From Nonomuraea fuscirosea (GTDB lineage: Bacteria; Actinomycetota; Actinomycetes; Streptosporangiales; Streptosporangiaceae): a stretch of DNA of 64,000 nucleotides. The stretch covers positions 62,001-126,000 of the forward strand of contig NZ_PVNG01000005.1 in the NCBI RefSeq assembly GCF_003001935.1, read 5' to 3'. The notes under the pieces are model-generated. The model did no database searches, was not told the DNA's origin, and saw only the letters and a list, made by a program, of their open reading frames with translations. Position numbers and translations under genes: made by a program. Of this stretch, positions 1 to 7,961 are shown in pieces (within the stretch, counting starts at the first letter, position 1; each line of letters opens with the position of its first letter).

Positions 1-1125
1 AACAACTGGCAGTCCACCTTCGGCGGCCCGGCCTGGACGCGGGTGGCCGACGGGCAGTACTACCTGCACCTGTTCGCGCCGGAGCAGCCCGACTTCAACT
101 GGCGCAACCCCGAGGTGCACGAGGAGTTCCTCGACGTGCTGCGGTTCTGGCTGGACCGGGGGGTCGACGGGTTCCGCATCGACGTGGCGATGGGCCTGTA
201 CAAGGCCGAGGGGCTGCCGAACGTGGGCGACCAGTCCTTCACCTCGGTCTCTCCCGTGTGGGGACAGCCCGAGGTGCACGGCGTCTACCGCGACTGGCGC
301 CGGTTGCTGGACGGCTATCCGGGCGAGCGGATGGCGGTGGGCGAGGTGTGGACCGACAGTCCCGAGGACCTGGCCCAGTACGTGCGCCCCGACGAGCTGC
401 ACCAGAGCTTCAACTTCGCCTGGCTGCAGGCGCCGTGGTCGGCGCCGGCGTTCAGGAAGGTGATCGAGGACACTCTGTCCACGGTGCCGTTCGCGACATG
501 GGTGCTGTCCAACCACGACGTCGTACGCCACCGCACCCGCTACGAGGGCACCGAACCCGGCACGGGCCTGGCCAGGGCCAGGGCGGCGCTGCTGGCGATG
601 CTGGCCCTGCCCGGTTCCGCCTATCTCTACCAGGGCGAGGAGCTGGGGCTGCCCGAGGTGACCGACCTGCCGGACGAGGCCAGGCAGGACCCGGTGTTCT
701 TCCAGTCGAAGGGCGAGCTGCCGGGGCGCGACGGGTGCCGGGTGCCGATCCCGTGGACGGTCGATCCGCCCTCGCACGGGTTCTCCGCCGGTGCGGCCGA
801 GCCGTGGCTGCCGCAGCCGGAGTCGTTCGCGGAGCTGAGCGTGGAGAAGCAGGAGGGAGTGGCGGACTCGACGCTGGAGTTCTACCGCCGGGCCCTGGCC
901 TGCCGCCACGAGCTGGCGGGAGAGATTCCTTACTCCTTGGAGTGGCTGGAGTCTCCTGAGGGAGCGCTTTTCTTCACCCGGGGCACGCTGGTGTGCGCGA
1001 TCAACTGCGGCGCGCACGCCGTGCGCCTGCCCGGGCACGAGGAGGTGCTGCTGTCGAGCGGGCCGCTCAGGAACGGATTGCTGCCGCCCGACACGGCCGT
1101 CTGGCTCCGCCGTCCGGCCTCGTGA
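1..1125 (+). CDS. GH13 alpha-glucosidase (5'-truncated by window edge)
   Basis: This is the C-terminal 374 residues of a glycoside hydrolase family 13 alpha-glucosidase, cytoplasmic and acting on alpha-glucosidic linkages of malto- or isomalto-oligosaccharides. The reading frame is open from base 1, so the true start lies upstream. Seen in the fragment: GFRID with the nucleophile Asp61, VGEVW with the acid/base Glu115, and SNHD (Asn171-His172-Asp173) with the transition-state Asp. These are conserved GH13 regions II, III and IV, followed by a beta-sandwich C-terminal domain. The catalytic set is intact. It converges on the MFS gene at 1150 with a shared terminator. The exact substrate cannot be told from this part. 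Confidence 0.93.
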   Translation, partial: NNWQSTFGGPAWTRVADGQYYLHLFAPEQPDFNWRNPEVHEEFLDVLRFWLDRGVDGFRIDVAMGLYKAEGLPNVGDQSFTSVSPVWGQPEVHGVYRDWRRLLDGYPGERMAVGEVWTDSPEDLAQYVRPDELHQSFNFAWLQAPWSAPAFRKVIEDTLSTVPFATWVLSNHDVVRHRTRYEGTEPGTGLARARAALLAMLALPGSAYLYQGEELGLPEVTDLPDEARQDPVFFQSKGELPGRDGCRVPIPWTVDPPSHGFSAGAAEPWLPQPESFAELSVEKQEGVADSTLEFYRRALACRHELAGEIPYSLEWLESPEGALFFTRGTLVCAINCGAHAVRLPGHEEVLLSSGPLRNGLLPPDTAVWLRRPAS

Positions 1126-1133
1126 GTCGCGTG

Positions 1134-1165
1134 GCGCTCGAAGCGGTGGTCATCGCTTCGAGCGC
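1134..1165. terminator. Shared bidirectional stem-loop between convergent genes
   Basis: A perfect 12-bp inverted repeat GCGCTCGAAGCG / CGCTTCGAGCGC with an 8-nt loop lies between the stop of the GH13 gene (1125) and the stop of the MFS gene (1150, inside the loop). There is no T-tract, as is usual in actinomycetes. It can serve both strands. Confidence 0.7.
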
Positions 1166-2310
1166 TCGCCGCGTAACGGGATGACGGGCAGTGAGAGCAG
1201 GGCCGCGGCGGCGCCCGCGGCGAAGCCGGCCCAGTAGCCGGTGCTCAGGATGAGCGCGCCCGCCAGCGGCGTCACGGCCAGGGAGACGCTGTTCTGCACG
1301 GTGTTGTGGGTGCCGAGCACCTTGCCCGCCCAGCCGGGCCCGGCCAGCTCGCCCGCCGACAGGTAGGCGAGCCCGTTGCCGGCCACGGTCGTCACCGAGG
1401 CCACCGCGATCATCGCGGGCCCGAGCGCGGTGCCGGTGTAGGTGCCGGCGACGAGCAGCGCGAGCACGGCCAGGCACCAGAGGGTGAGCAGCAGGAGGGG
1501 CCGCATGCGCAGGCCGGTCCGGTCGGACCAGCGCCCGACCGCGACGCGCACCACGGCCCCGCCGATGGCCGCCACGCCGAACAGCCGCCCGGCCGCCACC
1601 GCGTCCCAGCCGTACAGCCTGACCAGGCAGTCGACGCCGTACGTGCTGACCACCACCTGGGGCACCACGTGCAGGGCGCTGGTGGCGTGCACGCGCCAGA
1701 GCGCGAGCTGCCGGTACGGCGAGCGCGCCCGCGCCGCGCCGGCCGCGCCGATCTGGTGCGGCGGCTCGGCCAGGAAGAGCGCGGCCAGCACGGCGGCCAC
1801 CAGGCTCGCGCCCGAGCAGAGCAGCAACACCCCGGTCAGACCGTACGCCTGCGCCATCGGCGGCAGCGCGAAGGCGGCGACGGCCATGCCGAGGGTGAAG
1901 GAGACCTGGCGCACGCCCATGGCCAGGCCGCGTTCCGGCGGGCGGAACCAGCGCAGCACGATGCGCCCGCCGCCCACCATCGCGGCCGAGCCCGCCGCCC
2001 CGGCCAGCGCCAGCAGCCCGATGACGGCCCAGGTGTCCTCGACGAAGGCGACGGCGGCGAAGATGACCGCCGCGAGCCCGACGCCGGCGCCCAGGACCAG
2101 GCGCTCACCGTACCGGTCGGCCAGGGCGCCCCAGGCGACGAGGGTGCACAGGATCCCCAAAGCCGGGGCGTTGCCTATCAGCCCACCCACCGGAAGAGAG
2201 ACGTTGAAATGTCGCAAGATTTCGGGCATGACCACGGGCAGGCCGAACAGGCCTAAGGTGACGCTGGCATGGGCGTTGACGCCCAGCGCCAGCATCAGCC
2301 AGCGTCTCAT
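1150..2310 (-). CDS. MFS transporter (12-TM type)
   Basis: A 386-residue major facilitator superfamily permease with about 12 hydrophobic segments and the loop 2-3 motif A variant GALADRYGERLVLG near residue 60. The ATG start overlaps the stop of the upstream thioesterase by ATGA (2307-2310), so the two are translationally coupled. With the DHA2-type exporter at 2750-4186 they form a three-gene minus-strand operon beginning at the TetR-type operator at 4200. The context suggests uptake or efflux of the acid handled by the neighbouring acyl-CoA genes; substrate unknown. Confidence 0.8.
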   Translation of the reverse strand: MRRWLMLALGVNAHASVTLGLFGLPVVMPEILRHFNVSLPVGGLIGNAPALGILCTLVAWGALADRYGERLVLGAGVGLAAVIFAAVAFVEDTWAVIGLLALAGAAGSAAMVGGGRIVLRWFRPPERGLAMGVRQVSFTLGMAVAAFALPPMAQAYGLTGVLLLCSGASLVAAVLAALFLAEPPHQIGAAGAARARSPYRQLALWRVHATSALHVVPQVVVSTYGVDCLVRLYGWDAVAAGRLFGVAAIGGAVVRVAVGRWSDRTGLRMRPLLLLTLWCLAVLALLVAGTYTGTALGPAMIAVASVTTVAGNGLAYLSAGELAGPGWAGKVLGTHNTVQNSVSLAVTPLAGALILSTGYWAGFAAGAAAALLSLPVIPLRGERSKR

Positions 2311-2726
2311 TCCGCGAAGCGTTTGAGGTAGGCCAGTTCGCTCTCGGTGAGCCTGCGGGGCGCCGCCCGATCGACGTCGTAGGCGGCCAGGACGGACATG
2401 GCGGTGACGTAGACCGCCTCGTCGTCCACGATCTCGTAACGCAGGGTGAAGCGGACCGACCTGATCTCCGTCACCCAGGTCTCCACCCGCACGGGCTGGG
2501 CGCGGAAGCCCAGCGGGCGGCGGTAGTCGATCTCGTGGCGGGTCACGACCAGGCCCTTGAAGGGCTCCTCCCCCGCGTTGTACGGATCGATGTGGAACAT
2601 GCCGAACCGGGCGTCCTCCAGGTAGTCGAGGAAGCGCACGTTGTTGACGTGCCCCTGGGAGTCGACGTCGCCGAATCTCACCGTGCGGGGATAGATGTGC
2701 CGTTCGGCAGGAGTGCGTTCAACCAC
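2307..2726 (-). CDS. Acyl-CoA thioesterase, 4HBT hotdog family
   Basis: A 139-residue single hotdog-fold protein of the 4-hydroxybenzoyl-CoA thioesterase family; it hydrolyses acyl-CoA to free acid and CoA. The family signature DVDSQGHVNN lies at about residues 20-29, containing the catalytic Asp region. I chose the GTG at 2726 because it leaves a normal-length domain and a short 23-nt gap after the upstream MFS gene; no longer in-frame extension has sensible content. It is coupled by ATGA overlap to the downstream MFS gene. Likely role is release of an end product or rescue of stalled CoA esters in the TetR-controlled pathway. Confidence 0.83.
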   Translation of the reverse strand: MVERTPAERHIYPRTVRFGDVDSQGHVNNVRFLDYLEDARFGMFHIDPYNAGEEPFKGLVVTRHEIDYRRPLGFRAQPVRVETWVTEIRSVRFTLRYEIVDDEAVYVTAMSVLAAYDVDRAAPRRLTESELAYLKRFAE

Positions 2727-2749
2727 GTCCGCAACCGTACCCGTCCCGG

Positions 2750-4186
2750 TCAGGTGGCCTTGCGCCGGGCCAGGCAGGCCAGCACGGTCAGGACGGAGAT
2801 CGTGGCCATGGTGCCCAGCGCCCACCGGTAGCCGGTCACGAGCTGACCGACCGCCTCGCCGGAGAGCTGGGCGAGCGTGCCGGCGAAGACGCTCTGGTGC
2901 AACGCGGCGGGCAGCGGGGCGGTGATGATCGACAGCACCAGGCCGGTGCCCACGACGTTGCCGGTGTTCTGCACCATGAGGCGCATGGCGTTGACGATGC
3001 CGAGCCGGTTGGAGGGCAGGCCGTCGAGGATGGCGGTGGTGTTGGACGGCAGGAACACGCCGGAGCCGAGCCCGATGAGCACGAGCCCGGCCGCCACGGC
3101 CGGGTACGGCGTGTCGGCGGACATCACCGCGAGCATGACCGTCAGCCCGCACGTGGTGGTGGCGGCCCCGGCCACCGCCAGGGTGCGTGCGCTGAGCAGG
3201 CGCTGCAGGAAGCCGGAGGTCACCGAGGCGATCATGGCCGCCACGGCCAGCGGCAGCACCTTCAGCCCGGCCTGGACGGGATCGTCGCCGCGCACGGCCT
3301 GGAAGTACAGCGCGACCAGGAAGACCATGCCCATCCTGGCGACCGCGTTGAGGAACGAGGCGAGCGTGCCGAAGGCGAAGGCCCGCTCCCTGAACAGCCC
3401 CATGTCCACGACCGGGTACGCGGCCCGCCGTTCCCGCAGCACGAACAGCGGCAGCCCCACGACGAAGGCGGCCAGCCCGCCCAGCACCACCGGGTGCTGC
3501 CAGCCGAGCCGGCTGAACTCCGACAGCGCCAGCAGCAGCCCGCCGAGAGTGAGCAGGACGAGCGCGCTGCCCGGCGCGTCCAGCCCGCTCTCGCGCCGGC
3601 CGGGAGGAGGACGGCGCAGCACGACGGCTCCCCACACCAGGCAGATCACCCCGATCGGCACGTTGAACCAGAACACCCAGCGCCAGCCCAGGCTCTCGGC
3701 CAGCACTCCGCCCAGCGTCGGCCCGATCAGCCCGGCGATGGAGAACGAGGCCACGTAGACGCCCATCCCCTCCCCCAGCCGCTCGCGCGGGAAGGCGTCG
3801 CTGACCAGGGCGGCGCTGTTGGTGAGCAGCATGGCGGCCCCGGCCGCCTGGAGCACCCGCAGGGCCACGATCACCCAGGCGTTCGGAGCCAGGCCGGCCA
3901 GCAGCGCGGCTCCGGTGTAGGTGGCCAGGCCCAGGAGGTACATCCGGCGCCGGCCGAACAGATCGGCCAGCCGCCCGAACACCACCATGAGGACCGTTGT
4001 GGTCAACTGATAGCCGAGGAGGATCCAGCCCGCGGCCGTGGCGCCGGCTCCGGTGTTCCTGGCGATCTCCGGGAGCGCGACGTTGATCGCGCTGCCGCCG
4101 AGACCGGTCAGCACGCTGGCCATGCTCACGACCGACAACGTGCGCCAGGCGTAGCCGAGGGAGGAGGTCGTACTCGTCGCCGCCAA
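2750..4186 (-). CDS. MFS drug/acid exporter, DHA2 (EmrB/QacA) family
   Basis: A 478-residue permease with about 14 predicted membrane segments. It has the N-terminal motif GSAINVALPEIA, the motif A stretch GRLADLFGRRRMY near residue 75, and the motif C-like region ISFSIAGLIGPTLGG. These place it in the 14-TM DHA2 drug:proton antiporter group. The start is TTG at 4186, preceded by AAGGA with 7-nt spacing. It heads a minus-strand operon (exporter, thioesterase, second MFS) and is divergent from the SDR gene across the operator at 4200-4216. Substrate unknown; it could export the pathway acid. Confidence 0.85.
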   Translation of the reverse strand: MAATSTTSSLGYAWRTLSVVSMASVLTGLGGSAINVALPEIARNTGAGATAAGWILLGYQLTTTVLMVVFGRLADLFGRRRMYLLGLATYTGAALLAGLAPNAWVIVALRVLQAAGAAMLLTNSAALVSDAFPRERLGEGMGVYVASFSIAGLIGPTLGGVLAESLGWRWVFWFNVPIGVICLVWGAVVLRRPPPGRRESGLDAPGSALVLLTLGGLLLALSEFSRLGWQHPVVLGGLAAFVVGLPLFVLRERRAAYPVVDMGLFRERAFAFGTLASFLNAVARMGMVFLVALYFQAVRGDDPVQAGLKVLPLAVAAMIASVTSGFLQRLLSARTLAVAGAATTTCGLTVMLAVMSADTPYPAVAAGLVLIGLGSGVFLPSNTTAILDGLPSNRLGIVNAMRLMVQNTGNVVGTGLVLSIITAPLPAALHQSVFAGTLAQLSGEAVGQLVTGYRWALGTMATISVLTVLACLARRKAT

Positions 4187-4199
4187 GGGCCTGTCCTTT

Positions 4200-4216
4200 C
4201 TAGATTTTGATACTAG
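4200..4216. promoter_or_regulatory. TetR-type palindromic operator, divergent MFS/SDR promoter
   Basis: CTAGATT-TTG-ATACTAG, an imperfect match to CTAGAAT-N3-ATTCTAG. An overlapping second half-site CTAGAAT starts at 4213 and is followed by a degenerate partner. It lies 13 nt upstream of the MFS start at 4186 and 43 nt upstream of the SDR start, so both divergent operons could be controlled. This is inferred from the repeated occurrence of the motif in this block. Confidence 0.65.
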
Positions 4217-4259
4217 AATCCAATTCGCATCGTCAGCCGGTCAAGGATCGAGGTGTCGG

Positions 4260-5162
4260 ATGAGCGGGATCGTCGAGGGCCGCGTGGTGATCGTCACGGG
4301 TGCGGCCAGAGGCATCGGGCGAGGTCACGCGCTGGAGTTCGCCAGACAGGGCGCGAAGGTGGTGGTGAACGACCTGGGCGCGGAGGTGGACGGCACCGGC
4401 TCCTCGGGAGCGGCGGCCGAGGTCGTGGCGGAGATCGAGGCCATGGGCGGCGAGGCCATCGTCAATGGCGAGGACGTCTCCGACTTCGACGGCGCCGAAC
4501 GCCTGGTGCGCTCCGCCGTCGACCACTTCGGCACGCTGGACGTGCTGGTCAACAACGCGGGCATCCTGCGCGACCGGATGCTCGTCAACATGACCGCCGA
4601 CGAGTGGGACGCCGTGATCAGGGTGCACCTGCGTGGCACGTTCGCGCCGCTGCGCCATGCCGCCGCCTACTGGCGGTCCAAGGCCAAGGCGGGCGAGCGG
4701 GTGGATGCGCGGATCATCAACACCACCTCGTCCTCCGGCATCTACGGTAACCCGGGACAGGGCAACTACGGCGCGGCCAAAGCGGGCATCGCGGGCCTGA
4801 CCGTGATCGCGGCCAGGGAGCTGGAGCGCTACGGCGTGACCGTCAACGCGGTCGCCCCCGCCGCGCTCACCCGGATGACGGAGAACCTGATGCCGAAGGG
4901 CGCGAGCCTCGCCGCCGACCCCGACGACATCGCGCCGGTCGTCGTCTGGCTGTCCAGCGCGGAGGCGCGGGCGATCACCGGGCGGGTGTTCAACGTCCGG
5001 GCGGGCGTGATCAGCGTGGCCGAGGGCTGGCACGCGGGGCCCGGCGTGGACAAGGGCTCGCGCTGGGACCCGGCCGAGCTGGGCTCGGTCATCCCGGCCC
5101 TGGTCGAGAAGGCCGCGCCCAACGCGCTGACCAACGGCCGCATCCCCGGGCAGGAGGACTGA
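4260..5162 (+). CDS. SDR oxidoreductase, Hsd4A / multifunctional-enzyme-2 type
   Basis: A 300-residue classical short-chain dehydrogenase. NAD(P) site TGAARGIG at residues 13-20, NNAG at 98-101, catalytic Ser at about 158 and Tyr170-x3-Lys174. The long insert after beta-2 (EVDGTGSSG) and the overall pattern resemble the (3R)-hydroxyacyl-CoA dehydrogenase domain of peroxisomal multifunctional enzyme type 2 and mycobacterial Hsd4A. Probable reaction: NAD-dependent oxidation of a 3-hydroxyacyl-CoA, or of a ring or side-chain hydroxyl. It is followed after 1 nt by the MaoC hydratase, the usual partner activity, so the pair re-creates a split MFE-2. Confidence 0.85.
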   Translation: MSGIVEGRVVIVTGAARGIGRGHALEFARQGAKVVVNDLGAEVDGTGSSGAAAEVVAEIEAMGGEAIVNGEDVSDFDGAERLVRSAVDHFGTLDVLVNNAGILRDRMLVNMTADEWDAVIRVHLRGTFAPLRHAAAYWRSKAKAGERVDARIINTTSSSGIYGNPGQGNYGAAKAGIAGLTVIAARELERYGVTVNAVAPAALTRMTENLMPKGASLAADPDDIAPVVVWLSSAEARAITGRVFNVRAGVISVAEGWHAGPGVDKGSRWDPAELGSVIPALVEKAAPNALTNGRIPGQED

Positions 5163-5163
5163 C

Positions 5164-5982
5164 ATGGCACTCGACCACACCCTGATCGGCGTCGAGACCC
5201 CGCCGCACGAGCGCACCTGGACCGCGAAGGACACCATGCTGTACGCGCTCGGCGTCGGCGCGGGCACCGACGAGCTGGCGTTCACCACCGAGAAGGACCA
5301 GCGGGTGCTGCCGACCTTCGCCGTGCTGGCGGCGCAGGCCCTGGGGCGGCGGCTGGGCGACTACGACCCGGCCCTGCTGGTCCACGCCGAGCAGGCCTTC
5401 GAGCTGCACAGGGAGCTGCCGGCCGCGGGCGGCGTGCGCACCACCTCGAAGGTGACCGGCATGTACGACAAGGGCTCGGGAGCGCTGGTGACCGTGGAGG
5501 CCACGGCCGTCGACCTGGACACGGGTGAGCCGGTCATCGCCTCGCGCAGCTCGGTGTTCATCAGGGGCGAGGGCGGCTTCGGCGGCGACCGGGGGCCGAA
5601 GGACACCTGGGCCGCGCCGGACCGGGCGCCCGACCACAAGGTGACCTACTCGACCCGCCCCGAGCAGGCGCTGATCTACCGGCTGTCCGGCGACTACAAC
5701 CCGCTGCACAGCGATCCCGCGTTCGCCGCGCGGGCCGGGTTCGACCGGCCGATCCTGCACGGGCTGTGCACGTACGGGGTCACCGGGCGGGCGTTGCTGC
5801 ACGCGGTGGCGGGCTCGGATCCCGCGCGCTTCAAGGCGATGGCCGGGCGCTTCTCCAGCCCGGTCTTCCCGGGTGAGTCACTGACGGTGTCGATCTGGGT
5901 GGACGGCGCTGACGTGCTGTTCAGGACCGCCAAGGACGACGGGACCGTGGTGATCGACCGGGGGCGGGCGACGATCGCCTGA
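5164..5982 (+). CDS. MaoC-type enoyl-CoA hydratase (R-hydratase 2 family)
   Basis: A 272-residue double-hotdog hydratase. The hydratase 2 motif YRLSGDYNPLHSDP lies at residues 172-185, with catalytic Asp177 and His182 intact. The N-terminal half (residues 1-135) is the degenerate hotdog that binds bulky acyl chains, as in Hsd4B-type enzymes. It adds water to trans-2-enoyl-CoA to give the (3R)-hydroxyacyl-CoA. It begins 1 nt after the SDR stop, so both are surely co-transcribed and work on the same intermediate. A stem-loop directly follows. Confidence 0.88.
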   Translation: MALDHTLIGVETPPHERTWTAKDTMLYALGVGAGTDELAFTTEKDQRVLPTFAVLAAQALGRRLGDYDPALLVHAEQAFELHRELPAAGGVRTTSKVTGMYDKGSGALVTVEATAVDLDTGEPVIASRSSVFIRGEGGFGGDRGPKDTWAAPDRAPDHKVTYSTRPEQALIYRLSGDYNPLHSDPAFAARAGFDRPILHGLCTYGVTGRALLHAVAGSDPARFKAMAGRFSSPVFPGESLTVSIWVDGADVLFRTAKDDGTVVIDRGRATIA

Positions 5983-6001
5983 GCCGGCTTCCGGCCGGCT
6001 C
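5981..6001. terminator. Stem-loop after maoC
   Basis: An 8-bp perfect inverted repeat GAGCCGGC / GCCGGCTC with loop TTCCG. It starts at the stop codon of the MaoC gene and lies between convergent genes, and it merges into the 16-bp tandem repeats that follow. Confidence 0.6.
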
Positions 6002-6092
6002 AGCTCTCGGCCGGCTCAGCTCTCGGCCGGCTCAGCTTTCGGTTGGCTCAGCTCTCGGCCGGCTCAGCTTTCGGTTGGCTCAGCTCTCGTCG
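5997..6092. repeat. Six tandem 16-bp repeats at the 3' end of tetR
   Basis: Six units of 16 bp (GGCTCAGCTCTCGGCC and the variant GGCTCAGCTTTCGGTT, alternating in places). The unit at 6077 contains the TGA stop of the minus-strand TetR gene, so the array looks like serial duplication of that gene's last codons and stop into the intergenic space. Confidence 0.9.
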
Positions 6093-6700
6093 AGCGATCG
6101 AAGGGGGTCGAGGCGGTGGATCAGGGTGACCGCCGCCTCGATGACCTCCTGAGCCTCCTGCTCGTTGTCGGAGGTGGCGACCTCGCGTGCGGCCTCGCCG
6201 ATGACGCTGGTCAGCACGGCCACGGTGAACCGGTCGAGGGGGTCGCCGCCGGCCCCCAGCAGGACCGCGTTCTGGCGTACCCACTCGCGCCCCCGCGTAC
6301 GGCGGATCAGCTCGAAGCCGGGCGGCCCGTCGCCGTCGATGAAGAGCCGGACCAGGTCGCGCCGCTCCCACGCCCCTGCCAGGTAGGCCCGCGCGCCCGC
6401 GATCAGCAGCTCCACGGGGTCGGAGACGCCGTCCTTGCGCGCCTTGGCGACGCTGGCGGCCGACGCCTGCTCGTGGGCGGCCTGGTGGTCCTCGTACAGG
6501 GCGAGGAAGAGCTCGGTCTTGCCGCCGAAGTGGTGGTAGAGGCTGCCGACGCTGGAGCCGGCGCGGGCGACCACCTCGGAGACGTTGGAGTCGGCGAAGC
6601 CGTGCTCGCTGAAGACCTCGCGAGCCGCCTGCAGCATGCTTTTGCGGGTCTGGGCCGTCCGGCTCCACTCCCACGAGGACTTGCGTGCCATGCCCGTCAT
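6080..6700 (-). CDS. TetR-family repressor of the acyl-CoA cluster
   Basis: A 206-residue TetR regulator. The N-terminal helix-turn-helix covers roughly residues 20-65, with the typical recognition part SSVGSLYHHFGGK. The remainder is a helical ligand-binding domain with no close assignment. Start ATG at 6700; a second ATG at 6691 is possible. It is divergent from the acyl-CoA dehydrogenase, with three operator copies in between, so it very probably represses itself and the dehydrogenase. The same palindrome elsewhere suggests it governs the whole block. The ligand is likely a pathway acyl-CoA (inference). Confidence 0.87.
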   Translation of the reverse strand: MTGMARKSSWEWSRTAQTRKSMLQAAREVFSEHGFADSNVSEVVARAGSSVGSLYHHFGGKTELFLALYEDHQAAHEQASAASVAKARKDGVSDPVELLIAGARAYLAGAWERRDLVRLFIDGDGPPGFELIRRTRGREWVRQNAVLLGAGGDPLDRFTVAVLTSVIGEAAREVATSDNEQEAQEVIEAAVTLIHRLDPLRSLDES

Positions 6701-6716
6701 CCTAGCGCCAGGAATT

Positions 6717-6733
6717 CTAGAATCAGATTCTTG
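6717..6733. promoter_or_regulatory. TetR-type operator 1 in tetR-acd intergenic region
   Basis: CTAGAAT-CAG-ATTCTTG, one mismatch from a perfect 17-bp palindrome. It overlaps a TTGACA hexamer at 6731-6736, which could be the -35 of the plus-strand promoter, and lies 17 nt upstream of the tetR start. Confidence 0.75.
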
Positions 6734-6750
6734 ACATCGTTCCGTAACGG

Positions 6751-6780
6751 CTAGAATCTATTCCTAGAGAACGGTTCTAG
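6751..6780. promoter_or_regulatory. Two overlapping TetR-type operators and probable promoter of acd
   Basis: CTAGAAT-CTA-TTCCTAG (6751-6767) and CTAGAGA-ACG-GTTCTAG (6764-6780) share the central CTAG. TAGAAT at 6752-6757 lies 15 nt after TTGACA (6731) and could be the -10, so repressor binding here would block the promoter. The dehydrogenase start follows at 6802. Confidence 0.7.
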
Positions 6781-6801
6781 AAATTGCCCCAGGAGGCGGC
6801 T

Positions 6802-7956
6802 GTGGACTTCTCGCTCACCCCCGAGGAACGACAGATCCGCGACACGGTCAGGTCCTTCATCGAGAAGGAGGTCATGCCGCTGGAGCCCGAGGTGCTGCGC
6901 AACGAGCGCGAGGGCCGCCCGGGGCTGGCGCCCGACGTGCTGCGCGACGTGCGGGCCAAGGCCAGGAAGTCCGGATTCTGGGGCATCAACACCCCCGAGG
7001 AGTACGGCGGCGCCGCGCTCGGCCCGATCATGTCGGCGATCATCGCCATGGAGACCGGGCGTACCTTCGCGCCGTTCACCTTCGGCGGCAGCGCGGACAA
7101 CATCCTCTACGCCGGCACCGACGCGCAGAAGCAGCGCTACCTGATCCCCACGATCGAGGGCGAGCGCCGGTCCTGCTTCGCCATCACCGAGCCCGGCGCC
7201 GGCTCCGACGCGCGCAACATCCGCACCAGGGCCACCCGCGACGGCGGCGAGTGGATCATCAACGGCGAGAAGACGTTCATCACCGGCGGCAACGAGGCCG
7301 ACTTCGTCATGGTCTTCGCCGTGACGGAGCCGTACGGCGTCACCTGCTTCCTGGTCGACCGCGACATGGGCTGGACGTCCGACCCGATCCCGACCATGGG
7401 CCAGTGGGGCCCGGCCTCGCTCGTGTTCGAGGACGTCCGGGTGCCGGAGGAGAACATCCTCGGCGAGCTGGGCAAGGGCTTCGAGCTGGCCATGCAGTGG
7501 ATCGGCCAGGGCCGCTACATGATCCCCGCGCGGGCCATCGGCGCGGCCGAGCGCATGCTGGGCATGGCCATCGAGTACGCCAAGATCCGCAAGTCCATGG
7601 GCCAGACGATCTCCAACTACCAGGCCATCCAGTGGATGATCGCCGACTCCCAGGTGGAGATCGAGTCGGCGAAGTGGCTGACGCTGTACGCGGCCTGGCG
7701 GGTGGGAGAGGGCATGGACGCCCGGCACGCCTCCTCCATCGCCAAGCTCAACGGCGCCGTCATGGCCAACCAGGTCGTCGACCGGGTGCTGCAGATCCAC
7801 GGCGGCATGGGCTACACCAAGGAGCTGCCGATCGAGCGGTGGTATCGCGAGCTGCGCCTGCTGCGCATCTTCGAGGGCACCGACGAGATCCAGCGGCGGA
7901 CGATCGCCCGCAACCTGATCAAGGGGCACGCGCGGCTGGGCCTGATCGGGGAGTGA
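6802..7956 (+). CDS. Acyl-CoA dehydrogenase
   Basis: A 384-residue FAD-dependent acyl-CoA dehydrogenase that makes the 2,3-double bond in an acyl-CoA. The family signatures CFAITEPGAGSDA and the C-terminal FEGTDEIQ are present; the latter carries the catalytic Glu358. I prefer GTG 6802 (AGGAGG at 6791-6796, 5-nt spacing) over the in-frame TTG at 6784, because the latter sits against the operator and lacks a ribosome site. The protein then starts VDFSLTPEE, as is typical of the family. It is followed after 5 nt by the acyl-CoA ligase. Confidence 0.92.
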   Translation: MDFSLTPEERQIRDTVRSFIEKEVMPLEPEVLRNEREGRPGLAPDVLRDVRAKARKSGFWGINTPEEYGGAALGPIMSAIIAMETGRTFAPFTFGGSADNILYAGTDAQKQRYLIPTIEGERRSCFAITEPGAGSDARNIRTRATRDGGEWIINGEKTFITGGNEADFVMVFAVTEPYGVTCFLVDRDMGWTSDPIPTMGQWGPASLVFEDVRVPEENILGELGKGFELAMQWIGQGRYMIPARAIGAAERMLGMAIEYAKIRKSMGQTISNYQAIQWMIADSQVEIESAKWLTLYAAWRVGEGMDARHASSIAKLNGAVMANQVVDRVLQIHGGMGYTKELPIERWYRELRLLRIFEGTDEIQRRTIARNLIKGHARLGLIGE

Positions 7957-7961
7957 ACGCG

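Noticed and set aside
5989..6092. The 16-bp tandem array as a CRISPR
   Set aside because: The units are contiguous without spacers and include a gene's stop codon.
6717..6780. Operators as KstR sites of a steroid regulon
   Set aside because: KstR sites have an AAC-N2-GTT core. These have AAT-N3-ATT with odd spacing, and no steroid ring-degradation genes are present.
6784..6804. TTG 6784 as start of the acyl-CoA dehydrogenase
   Set aside because: It abuts the operator, has no ribosome site and adds six non-family residues. GTG 6802 has AGGAGG at a good distance.
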